Assembly (NCBI GenBank): GCA_944472155.2
Contig: OX235273.1
Span: forward strand, 107,406,582 to 107,470,581
Source: Trichobilharzia szidati
Taxonomy: Eukaryota > Platyhelminthes > Trematoda > Strigeidida > Schistosomatidae
Reading direction: 5' to 3'
DNA: 64,000 nucleotides
How positions within the stretch are numbered: the first letter of the stretch is position 1; every line of letters begins with the position of its first letter. The notes under the pieces were generated by a model. That model ran no database searches and had not been told where the DNA came from. It saw nothing but the letters and a program-made list of their open reading frames with translations. Positions 21,683-31,494 of the stretch are shown here, piece after piece. The translations under genes and the position numbers were made by a program.

Positions 21683-21856
21683 CTGCTATATGTGCAGTGA
21701 ACGGAGAACCAGGTATGTGATTCTCCATAAATTTAATCGATATTGTATATTCTCCCGGTACCAGTGGTAAATAACTTACACTACAGGTACCATTTTTATT
21801 ATCATCACATTGAATATCTGCTTTCGATGGTCCTTCCACAGAAAGTGATAGTCCAC
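21683..21856 (-). CDS. Filamin exon (repeat 17)
   Basis: A 174-nt exon, phase 1 to phase 1, with acceptor CCCTAAG and donor GCAG/GTAAGT. It encodes [36 protein letters not shown] and [13 protein letters not shown], the core of one filamin repeat. Recalled vertebrate repeat 17 reads [47 protein letters not shown]. In vertebrate filamins repeat 17 is a docking site for glycoprotein Ib and other partners. That role is not shown here. Confidence 0.96.
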
Positions 21857-22840
21857 CTTAGGGGAAAACAAAACAACAACACCAAAAACAGAAGATTTCA
21901 GTAGTAGACAAAGAAAAAATAGTTATGTAACTTTGTGTGTGTGTGTGACACATTTCACCAAATAAATAAAAGCTGAAATAAAATTAAACACACGTTAGCT
22001 CAAGAATTAATGTCATAGTATTGCTCTCTTAAGGATTTGCTTTAAATAACGAAGCTGTTTAGCTATCAAATACATTTCAAGTGTTCACCTACATAGATCT
22101 GATTGACCACAAGTTAGATTTAATTACGAATTCATATCATCCAGGGAAGTCCGGAAAATCCGGAGAAGTTAGGGCCTACAGAGTCAGAAGAAGCCGAAAT
22201 CCACAGGCTGTTGGATTCCAGACCAGTAGTTGCGTAGTTATGTTCTTGACTCTTTGTCTGAAAATCCTGTGCTTGATTCCCAGTCAAGTCTTTGATGCGT
22301 ATTGCTGAGGAGTCACAAGTTTGGACGAAACAAATAAAGGAAATCAAGAGAACAAGTATACTTGCACGATATTATGTGCTACTGTTTGTTTGATTGATTG
22401 ATTGATATGATTGGTTGGATTCCATTCACACCAACCAATAGTGGTCGCCAACCAGTCAGCCAGCCGGATCAAAGTGTGGTCACAGTGCGACTTAACACAG
22501 ACAGCTAAATCAGGTCAAAATGGTGTAAGACGTTTATTTCCAATGTTCGATTACATAATCGTATGCAAAGTTAAGAAGCATACTTCACATTTGTATCACA
22601 GACAAACTAAATAATTTTCAGAAAAGCCTCTTCTTGGTTTCAAAGCTATCAATTTATCCTTTATAGTTGCTTTTTTTTAAAAATTTTACAACCAGTGTGA
22701 CAAATAAGATCAGTCTCTAAGATTGAAGTCTCTAATTAATAGCAACTTCTGATAGATGAAGTCCCTGATGTATTGACTGTGTAACCTGCAAATATTTTGA
22801 CCGCAATTACAAGATTCAATTAGATACAGAATATGTGTGA
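21857..22840. other. Intron, mostly unassigned
   Basis: A (GT)n run lies at 21933-21948. The segment 22295-22335 contains CTGAGGAGTCACAAGTTTGG followed by ACGAAAC, which looks like a hammerhead core but has no clear stem III. A TTGATTGATTGATTGAT run occurs at 22388-22405. Nothing else is recognised. Confidence 0.45.
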
Positions 22841-22844
22841 TAGC

Positions 22845-22960
22845 ATTTCTTTGGTGATGACTAACAGTGGAATCTAGGGTGCGCATCGAGTCCAGTTGGC
22901 GACTTCTCACTGAGTGATACAGTTCTTTGATTCAGAGTAGAAAACAACAGTCAGCTTTCC
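22845..22960 (-). repeat. Sm-alpha-like repeat fragment
   Basis: On the minus strand it has GGACTCGATGCGCACCCTAG then ATTCCACTGTTAGTCATCAC. This matches the downstream half of the hammerhead repeat at 25281-25360. The catalytic core itself is lost. Confidence 0.5.
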
Positions 22961-23029
22961 AAACATTTAAAAGTTATCCACTAGCCCAGTGACTTACAAG
23001 AGTCACCTATTGTACAACAAATTATTTAT

Positions 23030-23278
23030 TATATATTTATTCCTTTACGTTCCCAGTGGAACATACGGCCACTTCAAGCTAGACCTTTGCAGTTTCGGCA
23101 GCATTGGTGTTTATTTTTACAGGATGAGGTTGCTAGCCTCACACCCAACCTTCCCTCTTTACCAGTCGTATTACTGGCTTAGTGTGGTGAAGGAGTGCGT
23201 CGGTGGCCGGAGATCGAACCCCGAACCACATAAGGTGTGACTGGCGAGCATTCTACCTCTGTGCCACCGGCGCATCCA
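23030..23278 (-). repeat. SINE-C full-length copy
   Basis: On the minus strand the head reads GCGCCGGTGGCACAGAGGTA (A-box region), then a B box in GGGGTTCGATCTCCGG. The body has AAGACTGG-type sequence and GGAAGGTTGGGTGTGAGG. It ends with GTATGTTCCACTGGGAACGT and AAAGGAATAAA. That end is shared with the RTE LINE 3' end. Confidence 0.88.
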
Positions 23279-23279
23279 T

Positions 23280-23925
23280 TACTCTACCAGAGACCGAAAT
23301 GAAAATAGTTAGCTGACTATTTGGTCACTGGTTCGATATTCAATGTACTCCTGAATTCTTACTTTTAATATAAAGATACCGTCGATCGATACCATCAATG
23401 AACATCTGAATAACTCCAGTTTCCAAAGGAGGAGATCTCACCTTATGAATTAATTTGCAAACTAAACGTGACACTCATCTCTACAGTGTTGTAAAACTAA
23501 GGTGAATAGACTTCATCTCCACTTTTTCACAACAGGAAACAAACAGTTAGGGGGGAGGGGGTAATGACAAAAATCAAAACTAAAAACGGATATATCTGTG
23601 ATTGAAACAACAAGAAAAGTGATCAGGACAGTGCACAAAAACAACAACAACAAGAGCATAGTAATATCAGCGGTGCTTTTGTGAAAAAAACGACAAACAA
23701 AACATAAAGCCATCCACCAGTCATAACGCTTACACACAACACTAACTATCATCTAAAGGCTTAGGTGTTCCTTTATAGAATGGTGGATGTAAGTATATAT
23801 CCAATCGAAATTCAGTGATATACGGGAATGAACCGATCAGGATTTCTGTTTCACTATGATCTACAATAAAAATACATTTTTGAAGATCATTTTATTTACT
23901 TAATCATTGAGAAAAAGAATTATAT
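23280..23925. other. Unassigned intron sequence
   Basis: A G-rich run lies at 23551-23563 and an AAC-rich patch at 23640-23655. No coding or repeat assignment. Confidence 0.4.
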
Positions 23926-23929
23926 AGTG

Positions 23930-24250
23930 TGTTAAAGTGTTTAAGCTGGTAAACCTTTCGGTGAAGTTCAACAATAGCACCCCAGGAGTGCGAACGCTCC
24001 AATGACCTTGAACGCATTCTAGTCGTTGGCTAAAGACACCTACCATTATTCTAGCGCAAAAATGAACGCTATTCATGAAGTCAGGTGTAAATTTCACCCT
24101 GAACAAGTTTTTAAGTACTGTTTGGATGGTGGATTAATAACTCTCTCCCCCTAGGGTTAGGATTATGGTTAAAATAAGGGTTATAGTTAGGGTTAGGTTC
24201 AGGATTAAGGTTAGAGTTACGATTAGGGATAGATTTAGATTTGGTATTAT
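23930..24250. mobile_element. TIR/telomere-like element, partial copy
   Basis: The segment 23990-24020 (GCGAACGCTCCAATGACCTT) matches 46105-46135. At 24150-24235 there is a degenerate tract of TTAGGGTTAGG-type units. The ends are not clear. Confidence 0.55.
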
Positions 24251-24564
24251 TTATTTTAATTTGTTTTATCATCAACATTTTACTAGAAAGTAGTCGTCGA
24301 TTCTCTTACTGGAAACCATAGTAATTCAACTGACGGCTTTTGAAGAACACTGGAGAACAGGATAAGAGCAATAAAATGCTATCAAAACCAAGTTATTTTT
24401 AGTCACGTGGATGAATATATGTAAGGAAATTGTTTTAATTTAAAAACTGACACTCCCCATTTCAACTGGGACGTATTTTTAAGCCGCGTCAGAGAAAAAT
24501 AGCATGTCTAGTGTGTATTCATGCATTTTCTTTTAAATAAGCGTCATTTTTTGTGCAAAACCTC

Positions 24565-25200
24565 TTCATTTTTATGATTGGTTGGCTCAAGGTTACTCGT
24601 GTATTCGCATCCCTTGAGACACTATTGTTGAATTTTGCCGACGTTTCAACATCATCCTGGAGATTCTCACCAGTAAAACTTCACGTGCAAGTAGTTTTCC
24701 AGGTGTTTATATTCTCTCAGCTGAGAAGCTTTCATCGTCTTTATAGATGATATCTTCCGTATGAAGTGGACGTATTTGATTTCCCCATGACTGACGTAAT
24801 TGTTTTTTTTTATTCCTTCACGTTCCTAGTGAAACATACAGCTTCAAGCTAGAGACTTGAAGTTCCTGTAGCAATTTTTCCTTTTACAGGATAGGATTGC
24901 TAACCTCATGCCCAATCTTTTCTCTTTACCAGTTTTTTTATTACTGATCTGGCGAGGTAAAAGAGTGCGTGGCAGTGGATCGAACCCTGGACCATGTACA
25001 TGGTCGGCGAGCGTCCTAACCACTGTGCCACCGACGCGACGTAATTGTATCTGTTGACAATCTTTGTTGTAACTGGCTGCTGATTTGCATCACTGCTGAC
25101 AGTTTTCACTGACATGGACTTCGACTGCCTTTTTGTCAAGCAACTTATTCCTTATCATAATAGAATTTTAGATTTTCCCATCGATTGATTTGACCGAAGT
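24565..25200 (-). mobile_element. Penelope-like 3' terminal region split by SINE-C
   Basis: The sequence 24600-24790 contains GACGTTTCAACATCATCCTG, AAGCTTTCATCG and TCTTCCGTATGAAG. It resembles the arm of the palindromic Penelope at 6760-6850 (GAAGCTTTCATCGCCC, TCTTCAGCGGATACTTC). The second part, 25043-25200, continues with AAGCAACTTATTCCTTATCA as at 4280-4300. A SINE-C lies between them. Confidence 0.5.
24803..25037 (-). repeat. SINE-C insertion with 10-bp target duplication
   Basis: The repeat is flanked by GACGTAATTG at 24793-24802 and again at 25038-25047. The T-rich left edge (TTTTTTTTATTCC) is the A-rich 3' tail read on the other strand. The head has CACAGTGGTTAGGACGCTCG and GGTTCGATCCAC. 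The duplication and tail fit insertion by a LINE endonuclease and reverse transcriptase. Confidence 0.9.
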
Positions 25201-25280
25201 GCTCGGTCTCAGGTTGACATGTTGGCTTCTTGTGCAGATGCTTCGACGATGTCTGGGCATTTAATTAGAAGTTAACTGGT

Positions 25281-25455
25281 GGATGGTGACTAGTAGTGGA
25301 GTCCAGGATAACGCGCATTGCGTCCTATTTGGGACTCGTCATGTGGATGTACCGGCATTTCTCAGTGAGTGGTGATGTTCCCACCGAGGCTCGAGCCCCG
25401 AATAGGACGAAATGCGTGTTATCCTGGACTCCACTGCTATTCACCATCCACCAAT
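25281..25455. repeat. Sm-alpha-like hammerhead repeats, inverted pair
   Basis: The minus-strand unit at 25281-25360 reads ATGACGAGTCCCAAATAGGA then CGCAATGCGCGTTATCC and CTGGACTCCACTACTAGTCA. The plus-strand unit at 25395-25455 reads CCGAATAGGACGAAATGCGT then GTTATCCTGGACTCCACTGC. Both match the recalled Sm-alpha hammerhead order. Each has core mutations: the first lacks C3 and has GCAA for GAAA; the second lacks CUGAUGA. Together they form a hairpin with loop about 25350-25395. Confidence 0.7.
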
Positions 25456-25960
25456 TGAATTTTATTCCTTATCAGTTGATAAATTTATTGTACACTAATG
25501 TGTTTGTTGGTTTTTGATTTGTTTAAATGTCAGATATCTAGGACTTTCCTGGAAATTTCCACACTGACGTCCATAGCTGTCTAACATACATATATTGATA
25601 TGAAGGCATGCATGTTGTGTCTTTTGATAGTGGGTTTATGTTCTTGGACTTACAGTAGAAGGGGATGTCCACTTTTTATGAATATAGTGCTTACCACAGT
25701 TCATGAGAATTATATTGTGGATAGTGTCGATTTGGTGTTATTAGGTGTTAGGTCTTTTGCTCTGTATAATTCTGAATGTAGTGATTGTATTGGTTTGTGT
25801 ATAAGATGTCTATCCTGAATGGTTGTACTATTCCAGCTGTTATTTCAGAAACATTCCTTACACATGGTAGTTTCATCCAAAAAATACGACAGATATTCTG
25901 TCATACCAATGTAGGCATGAAGACAATTACAGACATCAGTTTGACTAGGAAACACAAAAA
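25456..25960 (-). mobile_element. Penelope-like RT tail and endonuclease remnant
   Basis: On the minus strand 25930-25860 reads LPCVRNVSEITAGIVQPF, matching ALTYIKAISEITARLFKP at 7205-7270. It is followed at 25740-25680 by NCGKHYI in the GIY-YIG position. Stops interrupt the frame. It belongs to the CxxC-type Penelope family of 6721-7940 and 34080-34450. Confidence 0.65.
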
Positions 25961-25974
25961 ATGCCAGGGAATTG

Positions 25975-26170
25975 AATTGGCAGAAACTGGAATTTATGGA
26001 CTGGCCACTGGATCGGACCCTAACGGCTTAATGGCGTACGAGATAAACTTGTAACTGTTAGGTCCTGGGTGGGTGCGTACTATTGAAGAGTCTCAAACCA
26101 GGACGGAGGAAACAGCTCCCAGACTTTTGAATCTTTCTCTAACCAATGTCAATTCATGATGAAGTCCTCG
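25975..26170 (+). repeat. SINE-A copy
   Basis: GAATTGGCAGAAACTGGAAT head, CCTAACGGCTTAATGGCGTA, then GGACGGAGGAAACAGC and CAATTCATGATGAAGTCCTC. The B box is partly deleted. Confidence 0.75.
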
Positions 26171-26246
26171 AAACTCCTAGAAGCTTGGTACTCAGACTTA
26201 TCGGTGATTAACAGACGACACATCGTTATAGATCAAACAAGAATAA

Positions 26247-27540
26247 GTTTCAATAAAGAAAGGAAGACGAAATTTGCAGTATAAAATGATATTATCATTC
26301 TATTTCACAGGTTCTCATCAGTTGCACACCCCTACCTGAAATTACAATGGTTATATAGATGATAATAGCATACTTTATTGTTTAAGTGGTAGTGTGGTGA
26401 GAGATGTCTACTAGCCAAATTGGTTGAGGTCAATGTTATGTATCAAATATTAGTCATGTTGTGGTGAGAGATGGTTGCTGGCCAAATTGGTTGACAGTAA
26501 TTGAGGTCAAAGGTCAAGGTGGACAGGCGGTTACAGTTAACATATAGATGAACTGACACAGCCACAAGAGATGCAAGGTTAACTTTGTGTGAGAAACAAC
26601 CAATCAACAGACTGTATTTTCTACTAACATTGACCTACAATAATGTACATAAAAATCTATAAGTACGTGTTGATTTTTCGTAATAAACGATCTGTTGCCT
26701 GCCCCTTGTCTTCTGTTGTTACAGTAGTAGAGGAGAAATACTATAAAACTGACGCATCCAAAATGTAGACGAAATACCCTGCTGATGTCACCTCCAAATG
26801 CGTTTATGAATTTACGTTCACTTGTGGGAGCAAGTACATTCGAAGGACAGAAAGAAGGGCTTCTATCCGGTTTTCTGAACATATTCCAAGAAACCTGTGC
26901 CTGAAAGGAAGTAAATATTCTTAGAGTGCCATTACCAGAGATATTGTTGACACCGGATGTCTTGTAGAGATTTCTAAGTCCTTCAAAATATTAAACAGAC
27001 AAAGGACAGCGAATTTACTACGATTTGCCGAAGCGATCGCAATCAAACGATTCAAACCAGACTTATACATACAGATAGAGAGTGTGATTAATCTCTCACT
27101 CCTTTGGTAACTGAATTCTGATTTTGATGACATTAATTAGTTATCTATTTCAGTGATCTCAACTCACTGAACAAATCTCAATCTTATAAACTGTAACCGC
27201 TTTTGTTTTTTGAGTTGTTATGTGAGCCTACTGGCTAACACTATTTGTTAATTAATTTTTCCTGTTTTCTGTCTTACCTCTCCCCCCTCTTTTCAACTTT
27301 AAAAGCGTATAAATTGATGATGAAAACTTAAACCGAAATTTGTTATGCTTACATTTTGGATGCGTCAGTTTTATAGTATTTCTTCTCTACTACCACTTAA
27401 ACATTAAAGGATTTTATTATCATCTATATAACCATTGTAATTTCAGGTAGGGGTGTACAGCTGATGAGAACCCGTGAAATAGAATGATGATATCATTTTA
27501 TACTGCAAACTTCGTCTTCCTTTCTTTATCGAAATTTATC
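26247..27540 (+). mobile_element. Penelope-like element with inverted ends and endonuclease
   Basis: The left arm (26247-26392 plus 26724-26767) and the right arm (27350-27540) are inverted copies. Between them, 26745-27115 reads as a GIY-YIG nuclease of the CSCG type: VYEFTCSCGSKYIRRTERRA then SIRFSEHIPRNLC. A C-terminal tail follows: ITRDIVDTGCLVEISKSFKI, then LLRFAEAIAIKRFKPDLYIQ. This stretch is nearly open, with one stop. A solo LTR (26393-26723) interrupts the left arm. Confidence 0.85.
26393..26723 (+). mobile_element. Solo LTR inserted in a Penelope arm
   Basis: It begins TGTGGTGAGAGATG and ends TCTTCTGTTGTTACA. It is flanked by GTAG on both sides (26389-26392, 26724-26727). The inverted arm at 27380-27400 shows the uninterrupted sequence (GTTTAAGTGGTAGTAGAG when reverse-complemented), which proves the insertion. 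The interior AACAACCAATCA and CCCCTTGTCTTC blocks match the LTRs at 48258 and 50131. The first 66 bp are partly repeated at 26459 (TGTGGTGAGAGATGG). Confidence 0.88.
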
Positions 27541-28079
27541 AAGGAAACCAAATGTATGAAGAATAAGTTTTTAAATGACAAAAAAGGAGTTGAATTTCAA
27601 GTCAATAAGAAAACGATCAATACTGATGCAAATTAACAACCAATCACAGGAACGTTTGTCAGAAGATATAATTATATCATCCATGGAGAAGTGAAAAGAA
27701 GCTAAGTTCATATTAAAGTTTACCCTGGAGATCTTCTCGATAAGGACAATGAAGGCTTCACAATTAAACCATTCAGATCAGAGAACACAACCAGATAAAA
27801 ATCATCCACATGAGATAGAAATCGTAACCAAAAAAACTTCAAATCAGGGAACAGCTCTCAAGTAGGTATGTTTTGAGATATAAAAAATTATCTGAAAAGA
27901 GTCTCTTCGCTGAACGCCTTCTTTTCTTTTATGACTGAATGGGGATTTTCAAGTTACTTAAACGTTGCAAGGACCCACTGATGGTGAAGGAGCTGGATGG
28001 TTTCCTACGTTACTCCGTCAAACTTGCAGTAGCGAAGACTAAGGTGAACTTCTTAAGAGAGTGTGCAGATCAACATGAA
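27541..28079. other. Intron with Penelope terminal remnant
   Basis: The segment 27745-27800 (AAGGCTTCACAATTAAACCA, AGAGAACACAACCAGATAAA) resembles the 3' terminal block of the palindromic Penelope. AAAGAGTCTCTTCGCTGAA at 27898-27916 recurs near 52193-52211. Upstream of 28080 the sequence may be the 5' part of the next element. Confidence 0.45.
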
Positions 28080-29173
28080 TAACCAAAGATGTACTGGAAA
28101 TCACTCACATTCATCCGAACACCAGAACGCTGAGACGACACACGATAAACAACATCGACTCCATTCAATCATGCATTCCTGAGCTAGAACGAAATGTCTA
28201 CTCACGTGCTCATGTAGTCGAAGACTTAGATCCCGAACTACGCCAACCCTTCGAAGAATATGCAAAAGAAGTCACAGAGAAACAATGTGACAACATCAAA
28301 TCTGACCTCCTTAAGAGCCTAGAGCCTTCAGTTAATACCGAACGTCCTTTCCCAAGCAATCCAGAAAAGTATGTATTCAACCTCTCAAACATCACACTAT
28401 GCACAGTTCAACTAGAGGTGTTATCTCTTGGTCCGAAATTCTGCGTAAGACCACGAAGTGTTCACAAGCTTCAATGCCTGGTTCAATTTGAAAACCTGAT
28501 AAATCAAACCTATGACTTGATACCAACGTCTGATGAGAACCTACAACAATTCAAATCAACTGTCCTAGACTTTTTCCACAAATTTATAAATGGCAATCAA
28601 AACGGAAGATCAGTACTAACGCAGAAACACTACAAAGAGCTGAAAGAATTGATGGACAATGAAGAGATTATGCTGTTACGTCCTGATAAAGGTGGAGGAA
28701 TCGTAATCATGAACCGTAAGGATTATATCAGTAAAATGTTGACCATTCTATGTGATGAATCTAAATTCACCAAACCAGCCAACGAGAAAAACATGACGGA
28801 GCAGATTGAACAAAAACTAACAGACATCCTCCGTAAACTAAAGAACGAATCATTCATTACCAACGAAACGTTTGAATCCCTGAGACTATCTGGTTCAAAT
28901 ATACCAAGACTATACCGACTTCCTAAAGTTCACAAGATGGGCACACCACTTCGACCGATCCTCGACATGACTAATTCACCTAACCACCGCACTGCCCAAT
29001 GGCTAGCAGACATACTTGAACCAATCAGAAAACAAGTCTCCCGTCACTCAGTGCGAGATTCATTTGAATTCGTCAACTGCATAGAAAATGTCAATATTTC
29101 TAATCAAATGATGATCTCACTAGATGCTGTCTCATTGTTTACAAATGTTCCACTAACTGAAACAATTATCTGA
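28080..29173 (+). pseudogene. Penelope-like reverse transcriptase, truncated
   Basis: This is the longest coding stretch in the window. The frame is open from about 28080 (after a TGA) to TGA at 29171, about 363 codons. A GTG at 28418 is only an arbitrary in-frame start. The N-terminal linker has LRRHTINNI. Then come LLRPDKGGGIVIMNR (about 28675-28720), with the DKG motif typical of the Penelope RT0 region, then RLPKVHKMGTPLRPILDM, and the catalytic motif A SLDAVSLFTNVPLTETI (about 29116-29166), with the first catalytic Asp. The finger and palm motifs B to E and the GIY-YIG nuclease are absent. The copy ends 50 bp before a filamin exon on the opposite strand. Confidence 0.9.
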
Positions 29174-29222
29174 ATATCTGAATGGTTTAAAAAACAACTG
29201 ATCTATTCACTTATATGCTTAC

Positions 29223-29492
29223 CTGCACCAGCATCTCGTGTTATCAAGGTGAAGTTCGCCGGTTCACCAGCTCGTCCATATGACAGTCCAGGTCCATAGG
29301 CTGTTACAACACCAGAGCCAACAGCTTCCACGTAAAATCTAAATGGACTACCTGGTATCGGTTGACCATTGTAAGTGATTTCTAATTCATGCAATCCAGG
29401 TTCATTCGGCTGGAATTGTGCTGTCACTGTACCATCACCATTGTCAATTAAATTTGGATGGAGAATTCGACCACTTGGTGTACGAACCAAAC
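29223..29492 (-). CDS. Filamin exon (repeat 16, start of 17)
   Basis: A 270-nt exon, phase 1 to phase 1, with acceptor TATAAAAG and donor GCAG/GTAAGC. It encodes VRTPSGRILHPNLIDNGDGT, VTAQFQPNEPGLHELEITYN, PIPGSPFRFYVEAVGSG, TAYGPGLSYGRAGEPANFTL and TRDAGA. Recalled vertebrate repeat 16 matches well (MPSGK..[41 protein letters not shown]). It is the first Ig repeat after the hinge. The final Gly codon joins GLSLSVEGP of the next exon. Confidence 0.96.
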
Positions 29493-29634
29493 CTTTTATA
29501 AAAAGAGGATTGATAAATATTAGATAAAAAAACGATTCTCGTCAAAACAAATCTAATCCTTACAAAGCAACTATTGAAAATTAATCTGATGCTGCTCACT
29601 AGTGTCTTGCTACAGGACAGAGTTTCCCGAAGTT

Positions 29635-29945
29635 CTAGTGAGAAGTCGGGACCAGTGACGTCCATCCAGCCAAGTGTGAGAATGGATGTCCCACCGATGA
29701 CATTGGTTGGTGCCAGTCGCGCTAAAATCACGAATTGATAGAAGTTAGAATTCATGGACTGGCCATTGAATTGGGTCCCAGTGGCTGAATGGTATACGAG
29801 GTCCTGGTAACCAACCCTGGCGGTGGGTACGTACTCCCGGTGATTCCCAAAACTAGGATGAAACAGCTGTCTGGCAGTAATCCCTGGTTTTCATTGGTTC
29901 TCTAACTGATATCAATCCGTGATCAACTCGTCAAAAATGGTTCTA
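29635..29945 (+). repeat. SINE-A copy
   Basis: Runs from GAAGTCGGGACCAGTGACGT through GGGTCCCAGTGGCTGAATGG to CTAACTGATATCAATCCGTG. The B-box region is partly deleted. This subfamily has GATGATTCCCAAAACTAGGA in the hammerhead position. Confidence 0.8.
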
Positions 29946-30239
29946 ACTAAGAACACACACAAACACCACTAAACATTTCTGATGATATATAAGACAAGAA
30001 ATAAGAAGTGATTCAAGGTACTTAGCTGCTACCTTCCATCATGTATTTCAGATCCGGAGATAATGTCGGTTTAGGTGGTCGTCATCAGTATTCACACTTA
30101 ACTATTCAGTGTAAAACAGCTACCGCTGTAAACTGACTAATTACGAGTGAGTTATATTCTATGAAAGTTGGCTAATATTTGTTAATGCGTATTAATAGAA
30201 TAAAAACCTAAAATTCAAAGTATATACATATATGTGTAT
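29946..30239. other. Unassigned intron sequence
   Basis: No assignment. The segment has a TATACATATATG block at its right edge. Confidence 0.4.
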
Positions 30240-30440
30240 GTGACGGGTGAGTGGTTCAATGGAGGAATGCCCTCCATTTATGCATTCACGCTAGTTCGAT
30301 TCCTTATTAACACACTCTCAAACCCTGCCTAATTTACTAGCCCATAGCAAACCCAGAAAGTAGAGAAGGTTAGGCATCAGGCTAGAAATCCCACCCCGTA
30401 AAACAATATCACTGTTGATGAGGTTTCAAAATCTGACACT
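30240..30440 (+). repeat. Diverged SINE-C-like copy
   Basis: A tRNA-like head with GAGTGGTTCAATGGAGGAAT and CTAGTTCGATTCC is followed by ACACTCTCAAACCCTGCC, GAGAAGGTTAGGCATCAGG and CCACCCCGTAAAAC. That is the same order as the SINE-C body at 50970-51215 (ACACTCCCTTACC, GGGAAGGTTGGGCATGAGG, CCTATCCTGTGAAA). Confidence 0.6.
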
Positions 30441-30854
30441 AATCAATAGGGCATATCTATGACCTCGTAAGAACTGTTACCCCCCTCCCCGCATGCCGCT
30501 TGAAGAGTCCAAATTGTGTCACGTAGACTCTCTGAGTGGGGATCACTCACTTCAAGTTTGAAGATACGCCTTTTTGCGGAGTGCTGAAAAGCAAGAAATC
30601 TAGGGATAGGAAAGAATACAGTGTAACGAAAATTCATCCGTTATTCTAACTCATGTATATGTGTGAAAATTTTGTTAGTATTGTAAGGACGGAAAGACAA
30701 GGTGTTTAACCTGTCTGTAGGAAATCCTCAAGATGTCAGCTGACTCAGTATGAACAGAACCACGATGGTCCAAAGCAAATTACTAGAAAATCTGTTAATT
30801 TCATAGAATTTATCAATTCACAATGAGGACATTGATCATTAGGTAGACAAAAGG
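30441..30854. other. Unassigned intron sequence
   Basis: Nothing recognised apart from a short C-rich run at 30480-30490. Confidence 0.4.
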
Positions 30855-31100
30855 AGTTTTTTAAAGTCATTTACGTTTCCACTGGAACATAGGGGGCTTC
30901 AAGCTTTGAAGTGTCGATAGCGGAGGTATCTATATTTACGGGATGGGGTTCGCTAACCTCATACCTAACCTTCCCTCTTTACCAGTCTTATTACTGGTTT
31001 AGCGAGGTAAAGGAGTGCGTCAGTGGCCGAGGATCGAACCCCAAACCAGATGAGGCAGGGTTGACGAGCATTCTACCGCTGTGCCATCGACGCACAGACA
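30855..31100 (-). repeat. SINE-C copy
   Basis: Minus-strand copy with GCGTCGATGGCACAGCGGTA (A-box region) and GGGGTTCGATCCTCGG (B box). The body has AGAGGGAAGGTTAGGTATGA and the tail TATGTTCCAGTGGAAACGTA. Confidence 0.87.
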
Positions 31101-31239
31101 AAAAGATAAAATGAACTAATCCCTATTCTACAAAGGTTTTACTTGTCTCACATCTATTTCAAATAAGCTAATGAAACCTTAAAATATTGGTGTTCGGGGC
31201 TAAATTATGAACTACTGAGATTCGGAGACTTCAAAAATT

Positions 31240-31494
31240 GGCCTTTCTTCCATTTCGTTGCGTTCCAAGTGGAACTTAAGACCTTCAGCTTTGAAGTTTC
31301 AGTAGCTCTTGTGTTGTGTTTTTTCATTGGATGGTGTTGCTAACCTCACTTCTAACTCTTCCTCCTTTCCAGACTCACTATCGGTTAAGTAAGCGTTAGG
31401 AATACATCGATGGCCAGGAATCGATCTCGGATCATGTGGGGGAGGGAGGAGAAGCGGGTGTAGTTGGTGAGCACTCTATTCCTGAACCACTCTA
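31240..31494 (-). repeat. SINE-C copy, diverged
   Basis: Shares CCAAGTGGAACTTAAGACCT, TGGATGGTGTTGCTAACCTC and a head around GTGGTTCAGGAATAGAGTGC. An insertion (GGGGGAGGGAGGAGAAGCGG) lies near the B box. Confidence 0.7.

Noticed and set aside
22302..22335. Hammerhead-like CTGAGGAGTCAC..GGACGAAAC
   Set aside because: No stem III or cleavage triplet can be paired after GAAAC, and no second copy in the window supports it.
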